The notes beneath the pieces were generated by a model. It did no database searches. It was given only the letters and a program-made list of their open reading frames with translations, and was not told the DNA's origin. From an uncultured Bacteroidota bacterium (GTDB lineage Bacteria; Bacteroidota; Bacteroidia; Chitinophagales; Chitinophagaceae), in NCBI GenBank assembly GCA_903887005.1, contig CAISOH010000351.1:1-64000 (forward strand): a DNA stretch of 64,000 nucleotides. The letters run 5' to 3'. A program made the position numbers and the translations under genes. This document shows positions 36,669 to 47,031 of this stretch, in pieces. Within the stretch, counting starts at the first letter, position 1; the number at the start of each line of letters is the position of its first letter.

Positions 36669-39600
36669 TGCCAGATCAAAATACCATACCGGAAAATTAT
36701 TCAGAATACTTACAGGCTACCAAGCCTGTTCCTGTTTCGGGCATACCCAACGAAAAGGCTTACGCAGCACCGGTTATCCCATGGAAAGAAGCCGAACAGT
36801 ATACGCTAAAGGCCACTGATAATATAGGCAAGGGCTATACGCAAGAAACCAAGGTGCCAGCAGAGCAAAGAGTAGCCGGGCAGGCGGTGGACCTTAATGC
36901 CAATGCTATTATCCACATGATTAACATGCCTGACCTGGTAAGCGAAAAACTGCCAGAGTTAAACGTTAAGGTGGCCACTTCCCCAATAGGCATGCGTACA
37001 GAGGCCGGAGAGCTGGAAACGATAGGGAAAGGGATTGATGTTACAATACAGCCCCCAAAGCAGTTAATGGAAGATATTGCTGCCAGGGAAAAAGAAGATC
37101 AGGCTTCCGGTATAAAGAAATGGAGTGATATTGTAGGAAAGACAGTAATGACCGGTACGTTAATACAAGTTGACGATGCCTTTAAAAGAGATAACCTGGC
37201 TTATTACAATAAGCTTAAAAAAGAAAACCCCACCTGGACTGGAGAGCAGATGGTGATGGATATTGGCAGCAAAGGACAGGCGATGCCAATGGCACGTAAT
37301 CCTTCTGCCTGGTTTAAGAAAAACAGCGTACCAGATGCCCTGCCCGGCGTAACGGTAACTACCGGTAGCGTGAAGCCGAAGGACGAGGATATGACGAAGT
37401 GGATAGAGAAGGTTACAGCTGTTAGTGATGAAGACAAGGCCCTTATGTCAAAATTCGGGACAATGCCTGCCGGAGAAAGAATGAAGGCCTTCTTACAACC
37501 TGAAATGAAGTTCCCTTCCTACAAACCATTGGCCAGCTTTGTATACAGCCATCCCGAAATGATGGATGCGCTTAATAAACGCTTACTGGATGCTCCCCCG
37601 GAGGAACTTGCAAGGGAAGGTGGCCGGTTGAATATTCTACAAAAAGCAATAAACGACACCTATTTTTCAGACCAAAAAGATGTACCACCAGCGGTTTACG
37701 ATGCGCTGCAGTCATACAATTACTATACAGCGTTTAAGCAAAAGTTTGAAAACGAGCAAAGCGACATTTCTGCCAAAATGAAACTTGTTGGAGAAAATGC
37801 AATGGGCAAGGACTCTCCTGAACTAAACGAGTTAATGGCTTTATCGGCCAGAAAGTTGAGCGATCCTGCAAGTATTACTGATAACGATAAAAAGAGGTAT
37901 GGAGAATTGCTTTTGAACGTTACCAATAATGTAATGGAAAAAGGAAAGGGCACTCTCCCTGAATTATGGAAAGCTTATTTAATCAATCAGCAAGGATTTA
38001 TTGCTGCCAGTAAAAAAGTAACAGAAGACCTGCAACCACTGGCTACAGATGAAGGGCAGAAGGGATTGGCGCTTTACCTTAAAAGAAAAAAAGGGGATGA
38101 ATTATTAGGCCAGTCCGGAGGATTGTTCCCGCTGTTAAAAGATGCGGAAAAAAAGCAGATTGAAAGAACGAAGCAGGGCGACCCCTTTAGCATACCGCGT
38201 TCGCTGCTGGCCGGAGCCACGGAGGGTATTGAGACAGCTTATTTAGGTGCTTCGATATTAGCTACCAGGTCCAGCGCAGGCCGGTACAAAAACGCAATGC
38301 TCGTAACAAACGGTGGCCACGCAGAAGAATTGGGATGGACGGCTACTCCTGAAATGCCTTACGGAGCAAAGCGCTGGTATGACGAAGCGGCCAACATGAT
38401 AGGAAATATAGCGCCGGGCATAGCTTTAGGGCAATTTGGTAAAGCGCCTGAACTTGCCTATTTCATGTTGGGAACCTACCAGAACTCTTATATAGAGGCC
38501 AGAGACAACGGGATGAATGAATTGCAGGCACAAATGATTGGCGGCCTTAAAGGCGGGTTAATGGGCCTTATAATGCACTACGGGGTACTTCCTTCCGAAC
38601 TGGCGAAGTCTGGCATAGAAAAACTGACCACCGAAGAATTACTTAAAACAGGATTTGCCAAACAGGGTATGTATGACCTGGTAATGAATAAAGTTCTAAA
38701 ACTAATACCCGGTAAGGAGGATTTAAAAAACATTGTAACATTTCAATTGCAAAATCTCTTAACCGAGGTTTCTGATTACGGAATAAATAAAGGAGTTAAT
38801 GCCGCCACAGGAAAGGCCCTGCCTACAAACCAGTTTGATAACGTAGGTCATGAGGCTATTATGAATGCAGTTGTTGGGTACGCTTTAGGAGCCACGGCAA
38901 GGATGCTGCCCGAGGCCAGGGGAGCGCGGATGGAAATATTGAAGCAATTCAATGACGACCCAGCAACCATGACGGCTAATTTAGAGCAAAGCAAAAGGAA
39001 TGCGCTGGCTGCCGGTGATTTTAAAACGCTTGCTGCTTTAAATAAAGCAACTGATTTTTTGGCAAGCTCATGGGCAAAAGAAAGCAAGCTGCCAACCAGT
39101 TTGGATAAGGCACAGAGAACTGCAGCACTGTCTGTAATGGACGAAATAAAGGAACTGGAGAATAAAAAGTCAAATACTGACCCCGTTTTTCACGACCAAT
39201 ACGATACAAAAATCAATGACCTTAAAAAAGAGTTAGGAGAAATTGTAGGTGATAAGAATAAAGCAGTCAAAATTATTGAGAAAGAGACTAAGCCAGTACA
39301 GCAGGCATTGGAAGAACAGGTGTTTAAACAACCGGAGGCGGTTCCGGTAGAAGAAGCGAAACCGGCAGAACCGGATGGACAGGCAAAGATGCCCAAGGAG
39401 GAGTTTCAGGCACAGGCCCTGGACCTTATTGAAAAAGCAAAGGATAGTGATACCGATTGGCGGCCAACCATAGACATGAGCCAAAAGGACAGGGAGCAAG
39501 CCATAGCGGATATAAAAGCCGGTAAGAAAACCAAGCGGGCAGAGAAGTTACAGGCAGCTATTGATGAAATGTATGATAAAGGCGTAGTAAGCGTAAACAG

Positions 39601-39961
39601 AGGCCGTGGTGCGCATGCAGAGGCTTATGATATACCTTTCAAGGATTGGTTTAGCGAACGTACGCCAGAAGAAACTCAAAGCGATTTTTCACAATTAACA
39701 CCGGAGCAGCAAAAAGTAGCTGAGCAAGATTATGAAACAGAACAGCAACTCACAGACGAGTACTGGAAACAACACAAAGAAACTAACGGATTTGCAGAAG
39801 AAAAACCTGGTGTTAAAACTGAGCAAGATGCACGAGCCGCCGAAAAAGATGCCAAAAAGCAATCCATAGACGAGGAGATGAAAGCTGCTCCCGAGGAAGA
39901 AAAACCATACCATGAGCAGCGCAAAGAGCTTGTGGACAAATACGGGATGGACAGTGATTAG
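36668..39961 (+). CDS. Large internal virion/polyvalent-type protein; frame continues past a TAG to 40066
   Basis: 1097 aa; 34 further in-frame codons VIKKLKDEGRLEVKCPPAAKKRIPLGQRVKNLFK end in TAATG overlapping the next gene. Confidence 0.65.
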   Translation: MPDQNTIPENYSEYLQATKPVPVSGIPNEKAYAAPVIPWKEAEQYTLKATDNIGKGYTQETKVPAEQRVAGQAVDLNANAIIHMINMPDLVSEKLPELNVKVATSPIGMRTEAGELETIGKGIDVTIQPPKQLMEDIAAREKEDQASGIKKWSDIVGKTVMTGTLIQVDDAFKRDNLAYYNKLKKENPTWTGEQMVMDIGSKGQAMPMARNPSAWFKKNSVPDALPGVTVTTGSVKPKDEDMTKWIEKVTAVSDEDKALMSKFGTMPAGERMKAFLQPEMKFPSYKPLASFVYSHPEMMDALNKRLLDAPPEELAREGGRLNILQKAINDTYFSDQKDVPPAVYDALQSYNYYTAFKQKFENEQSDISAKMKLVGENAMGKDSPELNELMALSARKLSDPASITDNDKKRYGELLLNVTNNVMEKGKGTLPELWKAYLINQQGFIAASKKVTEDLQPLATDEGQKGLALYLKRKKGDELLGQSGGLFPLLKDAEKKQIERTKQGDPFSIPRSLLAGATEGIETAYLGASILATRSSAGRYKNAMLVTNGGHAEELGWTATPEMPYGAKRWYDEAANMIGNIAPGIALGQFGKAPELAYFMLGTYQNSYIEARDNGMNELQAQMIGGLKGGLMGLIMHYGVLPSELAKSGIEKLTTEELLKTGFAKQGMYDLVMNKVLKLIPGKEDLKNIVTFQLQNLLTEVSDYGINKGVNAATGKALPTNQFDNVGHEAIMNAVVGYALGATARMLPEARGARMEILKQFNDDPATMTANLEQSKRNALAAGDFKTLAALNKATDFLASSWAKESKLPTSLDKAQRTAALSVMDEIKELENKKSNTDPVFHDQYDTKINDLKKELGEIVGDKNKAVKIIEKETKPVQQALEEQVFKQPEAVPVEEAKPAEPDGQAKMPKEEFQAQALDLIEKAKDSDTDWRPTIDMSQKDREQAIADIKAGKKTKRAEKLQAAIDEMYDKGVVSVNRGRGAHAEAYDIPFKDWFSERTPEETQSDFSQLTPEQQKVAEQDYETEQQLTDEYWKQHKETNGFAEEKPGVKTEQDARAAEKDAKKQSIDEEMKAAPEEEKPYHEQRKELVDKYGMDSD

Positions 39962-40065
39962 GTTATTAAAAAATTGAAGGACGAAGGCCGCCTTGAAGTA
40001 AAATGCCCTCCTGCTGCAAAAAAGAGAATACCTTTAGGGCAGAGAGTTAAAAACCTATTCAAATA

Positions 40066-40482
40066 ATGGGAAAGCTTGATGAAATATTGGCCATGTCAAA
40101 AGCAGCAAACAGCGCTGATGACGCAAATTATGCAGCGTGGGGGGATGAGGCTAAAATGGCCAAAAGCCAGGGATGGTACAAAGAGGTTGACTTTAACGGG
40201 GAGATGCATTATAAATCTAATTACGATGCAGCCTTTAATAAGGTTGTTGTTCCAGGCCAGGACAAGTTAGGGTACATAGCCGTGATTGGCCGGAAGAACA
40301 ATAAAATGGATGTGGTAATAAAAGATGCGGGCGGGAACTTTGTACAGAAAATTTTGGACGGAGTAACCCCAACAGATGTGCAGAATTACACAAAGAAACT
40401 GGTAGGTAGCCGGGATGCAAGCATACGCGAAGGGAAGAACCCCGACAAGATGGATGCCAAGGGCGGTTACACTGCTTTATAA
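40066..40482 (+). CDS. Hypothetical protein
   Basis: 138 aa ORF. Confidence 0.55.
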   Translation: MGKLDEILAMSKAANSADDANYAAWGDEAKMAKSQGWYKEVDFNGEMHYKSNYDAAFNKVVVPGQDKLGYIAVIGRKNNKMDVVIKDAGGNFVQKILDGVTPTDVQNYTKKLVGSRDASIREGKNPDKMDAKGGYTAL

Positions 40483-40491
40483 AAATTGAGC

Positions 40492-40878
40492 ATGGAAATC
40501 CACATAAAAACTATACCTCATTCAGATCAGCGCTACCCGACATGCGGAGATTATTGGTACGATGATTTAGGCGTTTTACAGGTAAGGGTAAGTGATATGG
40601 GAAACAAGATGTACGAAACCATGGTTGCCGTACATGAGGTGATAGAGGAAGCCCTTGCAAGCCACAGGGGCCTTACGGAACCGGAGATAATGGCTTTTGA
40701 CCAGTATTATGAAATGAGAAGGGCACAAGGGCTGGTGCCGGAAGACAGCGAACCGGGTTTTGACAACAATGCGCCTTATCTTCGGGAGCATACGCTTTCA
40801 TCCGCAGTCGAAATGATGATGTGTGCGCATGCAGGATTGAGTTGGAATGATTACGACAGAACCGTTATGAACTTATAA
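40492..40878 (+). CDS. Hypothetical protein with HExxE motif (zincin-like?)
   Basis: MVAVHEVIEEALASHRGLTEPEIMAFDQYYE. Confidence 0.5.
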   Translation: MEIHIKTIPHSDQRYPTCGDYWYDDLGVLQVRVSDMGNKMYETMVAVHEVIEEALASHRGLTEPEIMAFDQYYEMRRAQGLVPEDSEPGFDNNAPYLREHTLSSAVEMMMCAHAGLSWNDYDRTVMNL

Positions 40879-40880
40879 TT

Positions 40881-42152
40881 ATGCTAAAACCATTAAAAGA
40901 TACTATTGTTTGCACAAGCGATTATGGCAGCTTCCTTGAAGTTGCCATTCGCCTTTCAAGGGATGTGAAGAAAGTTTATTTCTGCAATCCTTCCTGGCAG
41001 CACTCTTATCCCCGCTGGAATGAGTACATGGTGGGTAGTGGTATAGAAGGCGTGGAGCGCATAGATACTATTTGGCCGGTGTTTGATGAAATTGACTGGT
41101 TTGTTTTCCCTGACTTATTTCAGGGAGAATTTCAGGACTGGTTAAGGAGTAAGGGAAAGGCCGTATTTGGTGCGGGCAGCGGTGAAGACCTTGAACTGTA
41201 CAGGGATGAATTTTACGATGTAATGGAGCAAAGCGGCATTGATGTTCCTGAAAGGCAGGTGGTGGTAGGGTTAGACAAGCTTCGGGCAAAGCTGGAGAAA
41301 ACCAAAGATGTTTACATAAAAACAAACATTGTCCGGGGCAACCTTGAAACCTTTCATTGGGATGAAATGAAATTAAGCAAGCCTATTTTGGACGAACTGG
41401 AACACAGTTTAGGGATATTTAAAAACGAGCAAACGTTTATCATAAATACTCCTATTCACGATTCGGTTGAATATGGGGGAGATTTCTTTTGCATCAATGA
41501 CCGGTTTGCAGACCGGGCCACAGTGGGTATAGAAATAAAGGATGCCTGTTATGCCGCAAAGATGATTTCGCTGGGCGACATGCCTGCTGGCTTGAGAAAA
41601 ATAAACAAGGCCCTTTCGCCAATATTTGGCATGCACGGATATAAAGGCTGTTATTCAAATGAAGTGAGGGTAACTAAGGATAAAAAGAACTACTTTTTGG
41701 ATATGACGGCCAGGTGCGGGCAGCCACCGACTTCGCTTCAAACGGAGCTTATTACCAATTACTCACAAGTTTTATACGAAATAGCCAACGGCCTGGTGCC
41801 GGAGATTGAAACCAAGGATGGGAATTTCGGGGTGCAGGTAATAATGAAAAGCGAGTGGGCGGCAGAAGAACCGCAGCCAATTTATTTCCCTAAAAAATAT
41901 GCCCGCTTTGTGAAGATTAAGAACCTGGTTGTGCAGGACGGGGTGCATTATTATATACCCACCAATAATATTCCGATGAAAGAGATAGGGGCGGTATCGG
42001 CAGTTGGCAAGACACTGGAGGAGGCAATTAATCTTTGCAAAGAAATTTGTGAAGAAGTAAAGGGGTTTTGCATCAAACTGGATTGTTCTGCACTGGATGA
42101 AGCGATGGACGAAGTGAATAAATTAAAAGAGTTCGGTATAAATCTTTTCTAA
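40881..42152 (+). CDS. ATP-grasp-fold ligase-like protein
   Basis: GAGSGEDLELYRDEFYDVMEQSGIDVPERQVV...DVYIKTNIVRGNLETFHW...NYFLDMTARCGQPPTSLQTELITNYSQVLYEIANG resembles ATP-grasp/PurD-like layout. Confidence 0.6.
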   Translation: MLKPLKDTIVCTSDYGSFLEVAIRLSRDVKKVYFCNPSWQHSYPRWNEYMVGSGIEGVERIDTIWPVFDEIDWFVFPDLFQGEFQDWLRSKGKAVFGAGSGEDLELYRDEFYDVMEQSGIDVPERQVVVGLDKLRAKLEKTKDVYIKTNIVRGNLETFHWDEMKLSKPILDELEHSLGIFKNEQTFIINTPIHDSVEYGGDFFCINDRFADRATVGIEIKDACYAAKMISLGDMPAGLRKINKALSPIFGMHGYKGCYSNEVRVTKDKKNYFLDMTARCGQPPTSLQTELITNYSQVLYEIANGLVPEIETKDGNFGVQVIMKSEWAAEEPQPIYFPKKYARFVKIKNLVVQDGVHYYIPTNNIPMKEIGAVSAVGKTLEEAINLCKEICEEVKGFCIKLDCSALDEAMDEVNKLKEFGINLF

Positions 42153-45100
42153 TGGCAATTAACTACAAGGACTGCCTTTTTACATTTGATGGTACACCAT
42201 ACCAAGGGGTAGAGGCATTTCATAAAGCGATACTTGACCGGGATATGCGTATAAGTCCTGAACAGGCGGGGGTAGATGCTGCCCGCGCTAAAGAGCATGG
42301 CTACGAGCATCCCGTGCAGGCTTTATACAGCGTAAATAAAAGAATGGGTACTGATTACCAGATGCTCAGTGAAGTGCCCGATAATGCCCTTAAAACCGCT
42401 TCTGAGGAAAGGGAGAAGGATTTAGCCATGGCAGAGATGGAGGCCGAAAAGCAGCAGCGCATGGAGGGGGAGAGAATGATTAAGGAGGCTATGCCCGAAG
42501 CCGGAAGTGCGCCTAAAAATGAACCTATCGAAAAAGCTGAACAGTTGCCCGTGCATGATGATGCTACCATAAGGATGATACAAAAAGGGGTAGATGCGGC
42601 TACCAGCCCTGACACCCGGCAGCGGATTGAAAGTTTTTGGGATTCGATGAAGATTAAAGGCGATGCCTTGTATGCCCTGCCCGTTCCTGCACCTGTATGG
42701 AATTTGATGATGGAGGGAGCAAAGAAATTGATGCTGGCTGGTGTAGATGTAGCAGAGGCTATTCGCCGGACGGTAGCGGACTTTAAGAACAAAGGGCTAA
42801 CGCAGGATGAGGCAGATGCTTCGGAGCTTGAAATGAGGGAAAGAGCAAAGTTGAACGTAGAGCCAAGAGAGAAGGCCGCGCAGTATGTGGCAGACGGCAG
42901 GAGCGATGCGCAAATAATGAGTTATTTAAAAGCGCAAGGCTTAAGCCATGGAGTAGCGCTGGCTATTATGGGCGATGCAAAAGCAAACCCAATACCAAAA
43001 GAAACCAGGTTTAAAGAATTAAAAGCTGCTGAAAAGGATTATTTCAAGAACGAGGGTAAGTGGTTAGGAAGAAAGGCCGTGGCCAGGTTTTTAAGCGAAC
43101 AGAATGCTCGTAAATTACAGGACAAGATAAAAGGCACCATACCCAAGGGGAAAGGGCGGCAGGCTAAGGCAAACGATGTGGATAAGGCAATTCATATTTA
43201 CTTAGACCTGCAACGTAACCCAGGCCACCTAAAACAATTTTATGACCAACTTACGCCTGAACAGCAAAAAATAGTAGACCTCTCCCAAAACCTTACCCCT
43301 GAACAAAAAAAGATAGCAGAAGACATAAGGGCTGGATATGACCAGCTTGCTTTAATGGCAAGAGGGAATGATATTATAAAAACCGTTCTTGATAATTATG
43401 TAGCCAGAGCGTGGAGTTTTGAAGACAAGGCCGCCACAGAACAGTTCAGTAAGTTCAAGGTAGGCACCAGGCACAATATTGAGCGCACGCTTGACACTAT
43501 ATTGGAAGGCTGGTCGAAAGGATATAAGCTGGCCATAGAGGGTTCTACAAACAATCTGCAGGCGCTTGCGGTAGAGTTGAATAATGCTTACGAGAACAAA
43601 AAGTTCATAGAGCGTGGCATGCAGGTAAAATACGATACCGGTGAACTGGATGATGAAGGGAAGCCAATTTTTCAACCGTTATTTACTACAAGTGCAGAAG
43701 ACGGTTATAAAAAAATTGAAAACCCTTATTTCAAAAAGTGGACCTATTCGGGAAAGCTGGAAGATTACGAAGCCGATGAAGCCAATACATTTGGGAAACG
43801 CAAGGATGTGCTGGTGGGAGAAGATGGCACAGTGATGAAAAAAGAGGATGTGTATGCGCCAGAGAGGGTGGCCAAAAGCTTAAATAATATTTTAGGCAGA
43901 TCAGTGCTGCTTGATGTGCCGGGTATCAACGCCCTTACCAAGTTTGGGAAAGAAGTTAAGTTTTCCATCCTTTCTCTTTCTGGATTCCACTATGTGGCCT
44001 TTTCCCGAGCGCATTTCCTGACAGGCCAAAAAGGAGGCTGGCCACACGTTAACCCTGTTACTGCTTACAAGGCAGGGCTGGATGCTATTGCAAACCAAAA
44101 CGAGCATTTGATTAGGTTGATTGAAAACGGGTTGACTTTAACTCGAAAACAAGATTTTGATGAGGCGGTGAGCAACCATACAACCTGGTTGGGAAAACAG
44201 ATGGACAAGCTTTCTTTTACCAAATACGCAAAGGATAGTATTATAGGGTTAACCGAAATGATGCACAAGCACCTGTTTGAAACATTTGGCGCAGGGCTGA
44301 AATCGTTTGACGGGATTAATTTGCTTCAAAAAGAATTGAAAGACCACCCAGGAGCAGACCCGGATGAAGCAGCGGCCAGGGTAGCTAAAATATTAAACGA
44401 TACGTACGGCGGTATTAATTGGGAGCGCATGCACGGAACGGCTATGCAGAACCCAACGGTAAGGCATTTAAGCAGCCTTTTACTGCTTGCGCCAGACTGG
44501 ACTGCATCTAATCTTCGGTTCGCTAAAAAAGCGTTTGAAAGAGGGGATGAAGGGGATTTATACAGAAAGGCATGGGCAAGAGTGCTGCTCAGGGGAACTG
44601 TATTAACCGGTATGGCTAATGCTGGCCTGGCCTTTATGGATGAAAAGGATGGAGAAAACTGGGAGAGCGCCTTTACTCGCAGGTATAAGGAAGCATGGGA
44701 ACAAGGGGGGCTTAGAAGCACCATGATAGATATTACGCCTTTGTACCGATTTGCCGGTGGACAGCCCGATAAGGTTGCTTATTTCTCAATTTTTGGAGCA
44801 TACACTGACCCTTTAAAAGTAGTAAGCAATCCTATTCAGTTTTTAGAAAACAAGCTGGCCTTTCTTCCAAAAGCAGGACTGGAGGCATTAACTTCTCAAA
44901 ACTGGCAGAAGAAAGAATTTACCACGGTGGATGAATTATTTGGGATGGATGATAAGGGAACATACAGCCGGGCGTATACAAATAAAAAAACGGGGAAAAG
45001 CTATTTGCCTGGGGAAGAAAAGGGCGGCAAGCTTGCGGGAGAGCTTGTGAAATATCCTAAAGGGGGAGCGCATGCACTTACTCCGTACCAGTTCCCTTCG

Positions 45101-45247
45101 TTTTTCTTGTCTCAAATTAGGGGAATGACCCCAATAGGAGTACAGAATTTATGGCAGGCCGCCAGCGGAGAAAACGACTGGACATACACAATAATGAACG
45201 GGATAGGCACCGGCGTTGTTGTTTCTAAGAAAAAACTGAAAGAATAG
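42152..45247 (+). CDS. Large polyvalent/internal virion protein
   Basis: 1031 aa; LLLLAPDWTASNLRFAKKAFERGDEG and NDTYGGINW motifs as in phage polyvalent proteins. Confidence 0.6.
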   Translation: MAINYKDCLFTFDGTPYQGVEAFHKAILDRDMRISPEQAGVDAARAKEHGYEHPVQALYSVNKRMGTDYQMLSEVPDNALKTASEEREKDLAMAEMEAEKQQRMEGERMIKEAMPEAGSAPKNEPIEKAEQLPVHDDATIRMIQKGVDAATSPDTRQRIESFWDSMKIKGDALYALPVPAPVWNLMMEGAKKLMLAGVDVAEAIRRTVADFKNKGLTQDEADASELEMRERAKLNVEPREKAAQYVADGRSDAQIMSYLKAQGLSHGVALAIMGDAKANPIPKETRFKELKAAEKDYFKNEGKWLGRKAVARFLSEQNARKLQDKIKGTIPKGKGRQAKANDVDKAIHIYLDLQRNPGHLKQFYDQLTPEQQKIVDLSQNLTPEQKKIAEDIRAGYDQLALMARGNDIIKTVLDNYVARAWSFEDKAATEQFSKFKVGTRHNIERTLDTILEGWSKGYKLAIEGSTNNLQALAVELNNAYENKKFIERGMQVKYDTGELDDEGKPIFQPLFTTSAEDGYKKIENPYFKKWTYSGKLEDYEADEANTFGKRKDVLVGEDGTVMKKEDVYAPERVAKSLNNILGRSVLLDVPGINALTKFGKEVKFSILSLSGFHYVAFSRAHFLTGQKGGWPHVNPVTAYKAGLDAIANQNEHLIRLIENGLTLTRKQDFDEAVSNHTTWLGKQMDKLSFTKYAKDSIIGLTEMMHKHLFETFGAGLKSFDGINLLQKELKDHPGADPDEAAARVAKILNDTYGGINWERMHGTAMQNPTVRHLSSLLLLAPDWTASNLRFAKKAFERGDEGDLYRKAWARVLLRGTVLTGMANAGLAFMDEKDGENWESAFTRRYKEAWEQGGLRSTMIDITPLYRFAGGQPDKVAYFSIFGAYTDPLKVVSNPIQFLENKLAFLPKAGLEALTSQNWQKKEFTTVDELFGMDDKGTYSRAYTNKKTGKSYLPGEEKGGKLAGELVKYPKGGAHALTPYQFPSFFLSQIRGMTPIGVQNLWQAASGENDWTYTIMNGIGTGVVVSKKKLKE

Positions 45248-45275
45248 TTACATTTACACTATTAAAAGGCAAGAT

Positions 45276-46772
45276 ATGAGCTTAGTTGTTTCTTTTACCG
45301 TGTCGCAGGCTTCTGATGGGAGTTCCTATACCATTGTTGACACCAGTAACTATGCAGCGAATGGCGGCAAGGCTGCATTTACAAACAGGCAGTTGCTCAT
45401 ATACTTTTCAGACGGTACGCAGCAGGCTTATACACCAACGCCTTTTAGTTTTGCAAACTACCCTTCGGACACATTAACCATCTCCGGCCAAACGGTAGAT
45501 TATGCCCTGAGAATAGTTTTAAGTGTAGATGATGCGCTGGCCGCCACGGTAACAACTACGGCAGTAACAGACATTACTCAAACCAGTGCAGTAAGCGGAG
45601 GTGATGTTACTTCTGACGGGGGCACCACGGTAACGGCTAAGGGTGTATGCTGGAATACAACAGGTAGCCCTACGATTTCGGACAGCCATACCACGAACGG
45701 AAGTGGGACAGGGGCATTCGCAAGCAACCTGACAGGGCTATCAGCCGGGACGATTTATTACGTGAGGGCATACGCCACAAATGCCATAGGCACAAGCTAT
45801 GGTAATGAGCAAACATTTTCTACAGCAGACTTGAACCCAGTAATATTATCAACGGTTGCCCAAAGCAATTATAATGCTATTAAAGGAAGTACTTTTAATA
45901 TTGCCTATATTTTGGAAGTTCAAAACACGGCTCCTTATGATTATAATGCAGCAACATTGGCAAGTACTATATTTGGAAACAATGTAGGTGTTGATATTGC
46001 CTCTAATGGAGTTAAAATACAAACAAACACAACCCCTGATTTAAGCGGTTCCCCTACCCCTATATTGCAGTTTAGTGCAAGTGGAACTTCTACTTTTAAT
46101 TTTAGCAAAACGGTTAATATTGCCATCCCGGCAAACACGACTTTATATGTAATAATAAGTCTTGACATAAATGCAGGGGCGTTGGATTCGCAGACGCTTT
46201 ACATGAATGGATTAAATAACCCAATTGTATTGACTATTGACGGCAATCCTCCGCAGGTAAACAATCAAACAAACGTTTCCCCAACCTTGACCATAGTGCC
46301 AAATATATACCTGTCTACGGTTGCTGGAAGTAACTATACCGCAAATAAAAGCACATCCAATAATATTGTATATGTTTTGGAAATGCAAAACAATAATATA
46401 AGCGCATATACTATAACAGCAATTTCGTTAGGGCTGTATGGGCAAGATGTTGGAGCAGATGTAGCTACAAATGGGCTAAAAATATATACAAATTCGGTTC
46501 CCGATTTAACTGGTAGCCCCGTACTTAAAAGGGCTGCTACCGTAAGCGGGACTACTGCCTTTTTAACAACATTGACCGCTTTTTCAATAAACTTGCCTGC
46601 AAGTCAAACTACCTATTTAGTGCTTTCGGTAGATATAAATAGTGGAGCAACAACAGGGCATACATTATTTATGTCTGCCAGCGATAGTCCCATAGGATTA
46701 ACAATTACCGGAAATCCATTGCAGCAAGACAGCCAAACCGATGTTTCACCAATAATAACCGTAGGAGTATAA
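45276..46772 (+). CDS. Extracellular-type adhesin/fibre protein: Fn3-like domain plus two tandem repeats
   Basis: TAKGVCWNTTGSPTISDSHTTNGSGTGAFASNLTGLSAGTIYYVRAYATNAIGTSYGNEQTF; two ~150 aa repeats (VILSTVAQSNYNA..., IYLSTVAGSNYTA...). Confidence 0.7.
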   Translation: MSLVVSFTVSQASDGSSYTIVDTSNYAANGGKAAFTNRQLLIYFSDGTQQAYTPTPFSFANYPSDTLTISGQTVDYALRIVLSVDDALAATVTTTAVTDITQTSAVSGGDVTSDGGTTVTAKGVCWNTTGSPTISDSHTTNGSGTGAFASNLTGLSAGTIYYVRAYATNAIGTSYGNEQTFSTADLNPVILSTVAQSNYNAIKGSTFNIAYILEVQNTAPYDYNAATLASTIFGNNVGVDIASNGVKIQTNTTPDLSGSPTPILQFSASGTSTFNFSKTVNIAIPANTTLYVIISLDINAGALDSQTLYMNGLNNPIVLTIDGNPPQVNNQTNVSPTLTIVPNIYLSTVAGSNYTANKSTSNNIVYVLEMQNNNISAYTITAISLGLYGQDVGADVATNGLKIYTNSVPDLTGSPVLKRAATVSGTTAFLTTLTAFSINLPASQTTYLVLSVDINSGATTGHTLFMSASDSPIGLTITGNPLQQDSQTDVSPIITVGV

Positions 46773-46776
46773 CAAC

Positions 46777-47031
46777 ATGGCAACATATTCAAAAACAGAA
46801 GTGGTGGTCCTTCCAAATAACATGTACCAATTTTTGTACTCGTTAAGCCAGCAGATAGCGAACAACCCTTCTGTACAAAGCATCCCGAACTACGAGCAAA
46901 ATGTGGCTGCGGCATACAATAGCTTGAATGAAGCAAAAACGGCAGGCTTGTATTCTGACCAGACGGCAGCCCAAATGGCAATCAATCGCTTTAATGCAAT
47001 TCAAAACAACCAGGTAATATTATTTCAATGA
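46777..47031 (+). CDS. Hypothetical protein
   Basis: 84 aa ORF. Confidence 0.55.
   Translation: MATYSKTEVVVLPNNMYQFLYSLSQQIANNPSVQSIPNYEQNVAAAYNSLNEAKTAGLYSDQTAAQMAINRFNAIQNNQVILFQ

Noticed and set aside
39961-45247. Alternative genetic code (TAG or TGA reassigned)
   Set aside because: Most large genes end in TAA, but TAG and TGA also end genes without in-frame extension (for example 23574, 34465, 45247, 47031), and the HNH gene ends TAG TAA. Standard code assumed.
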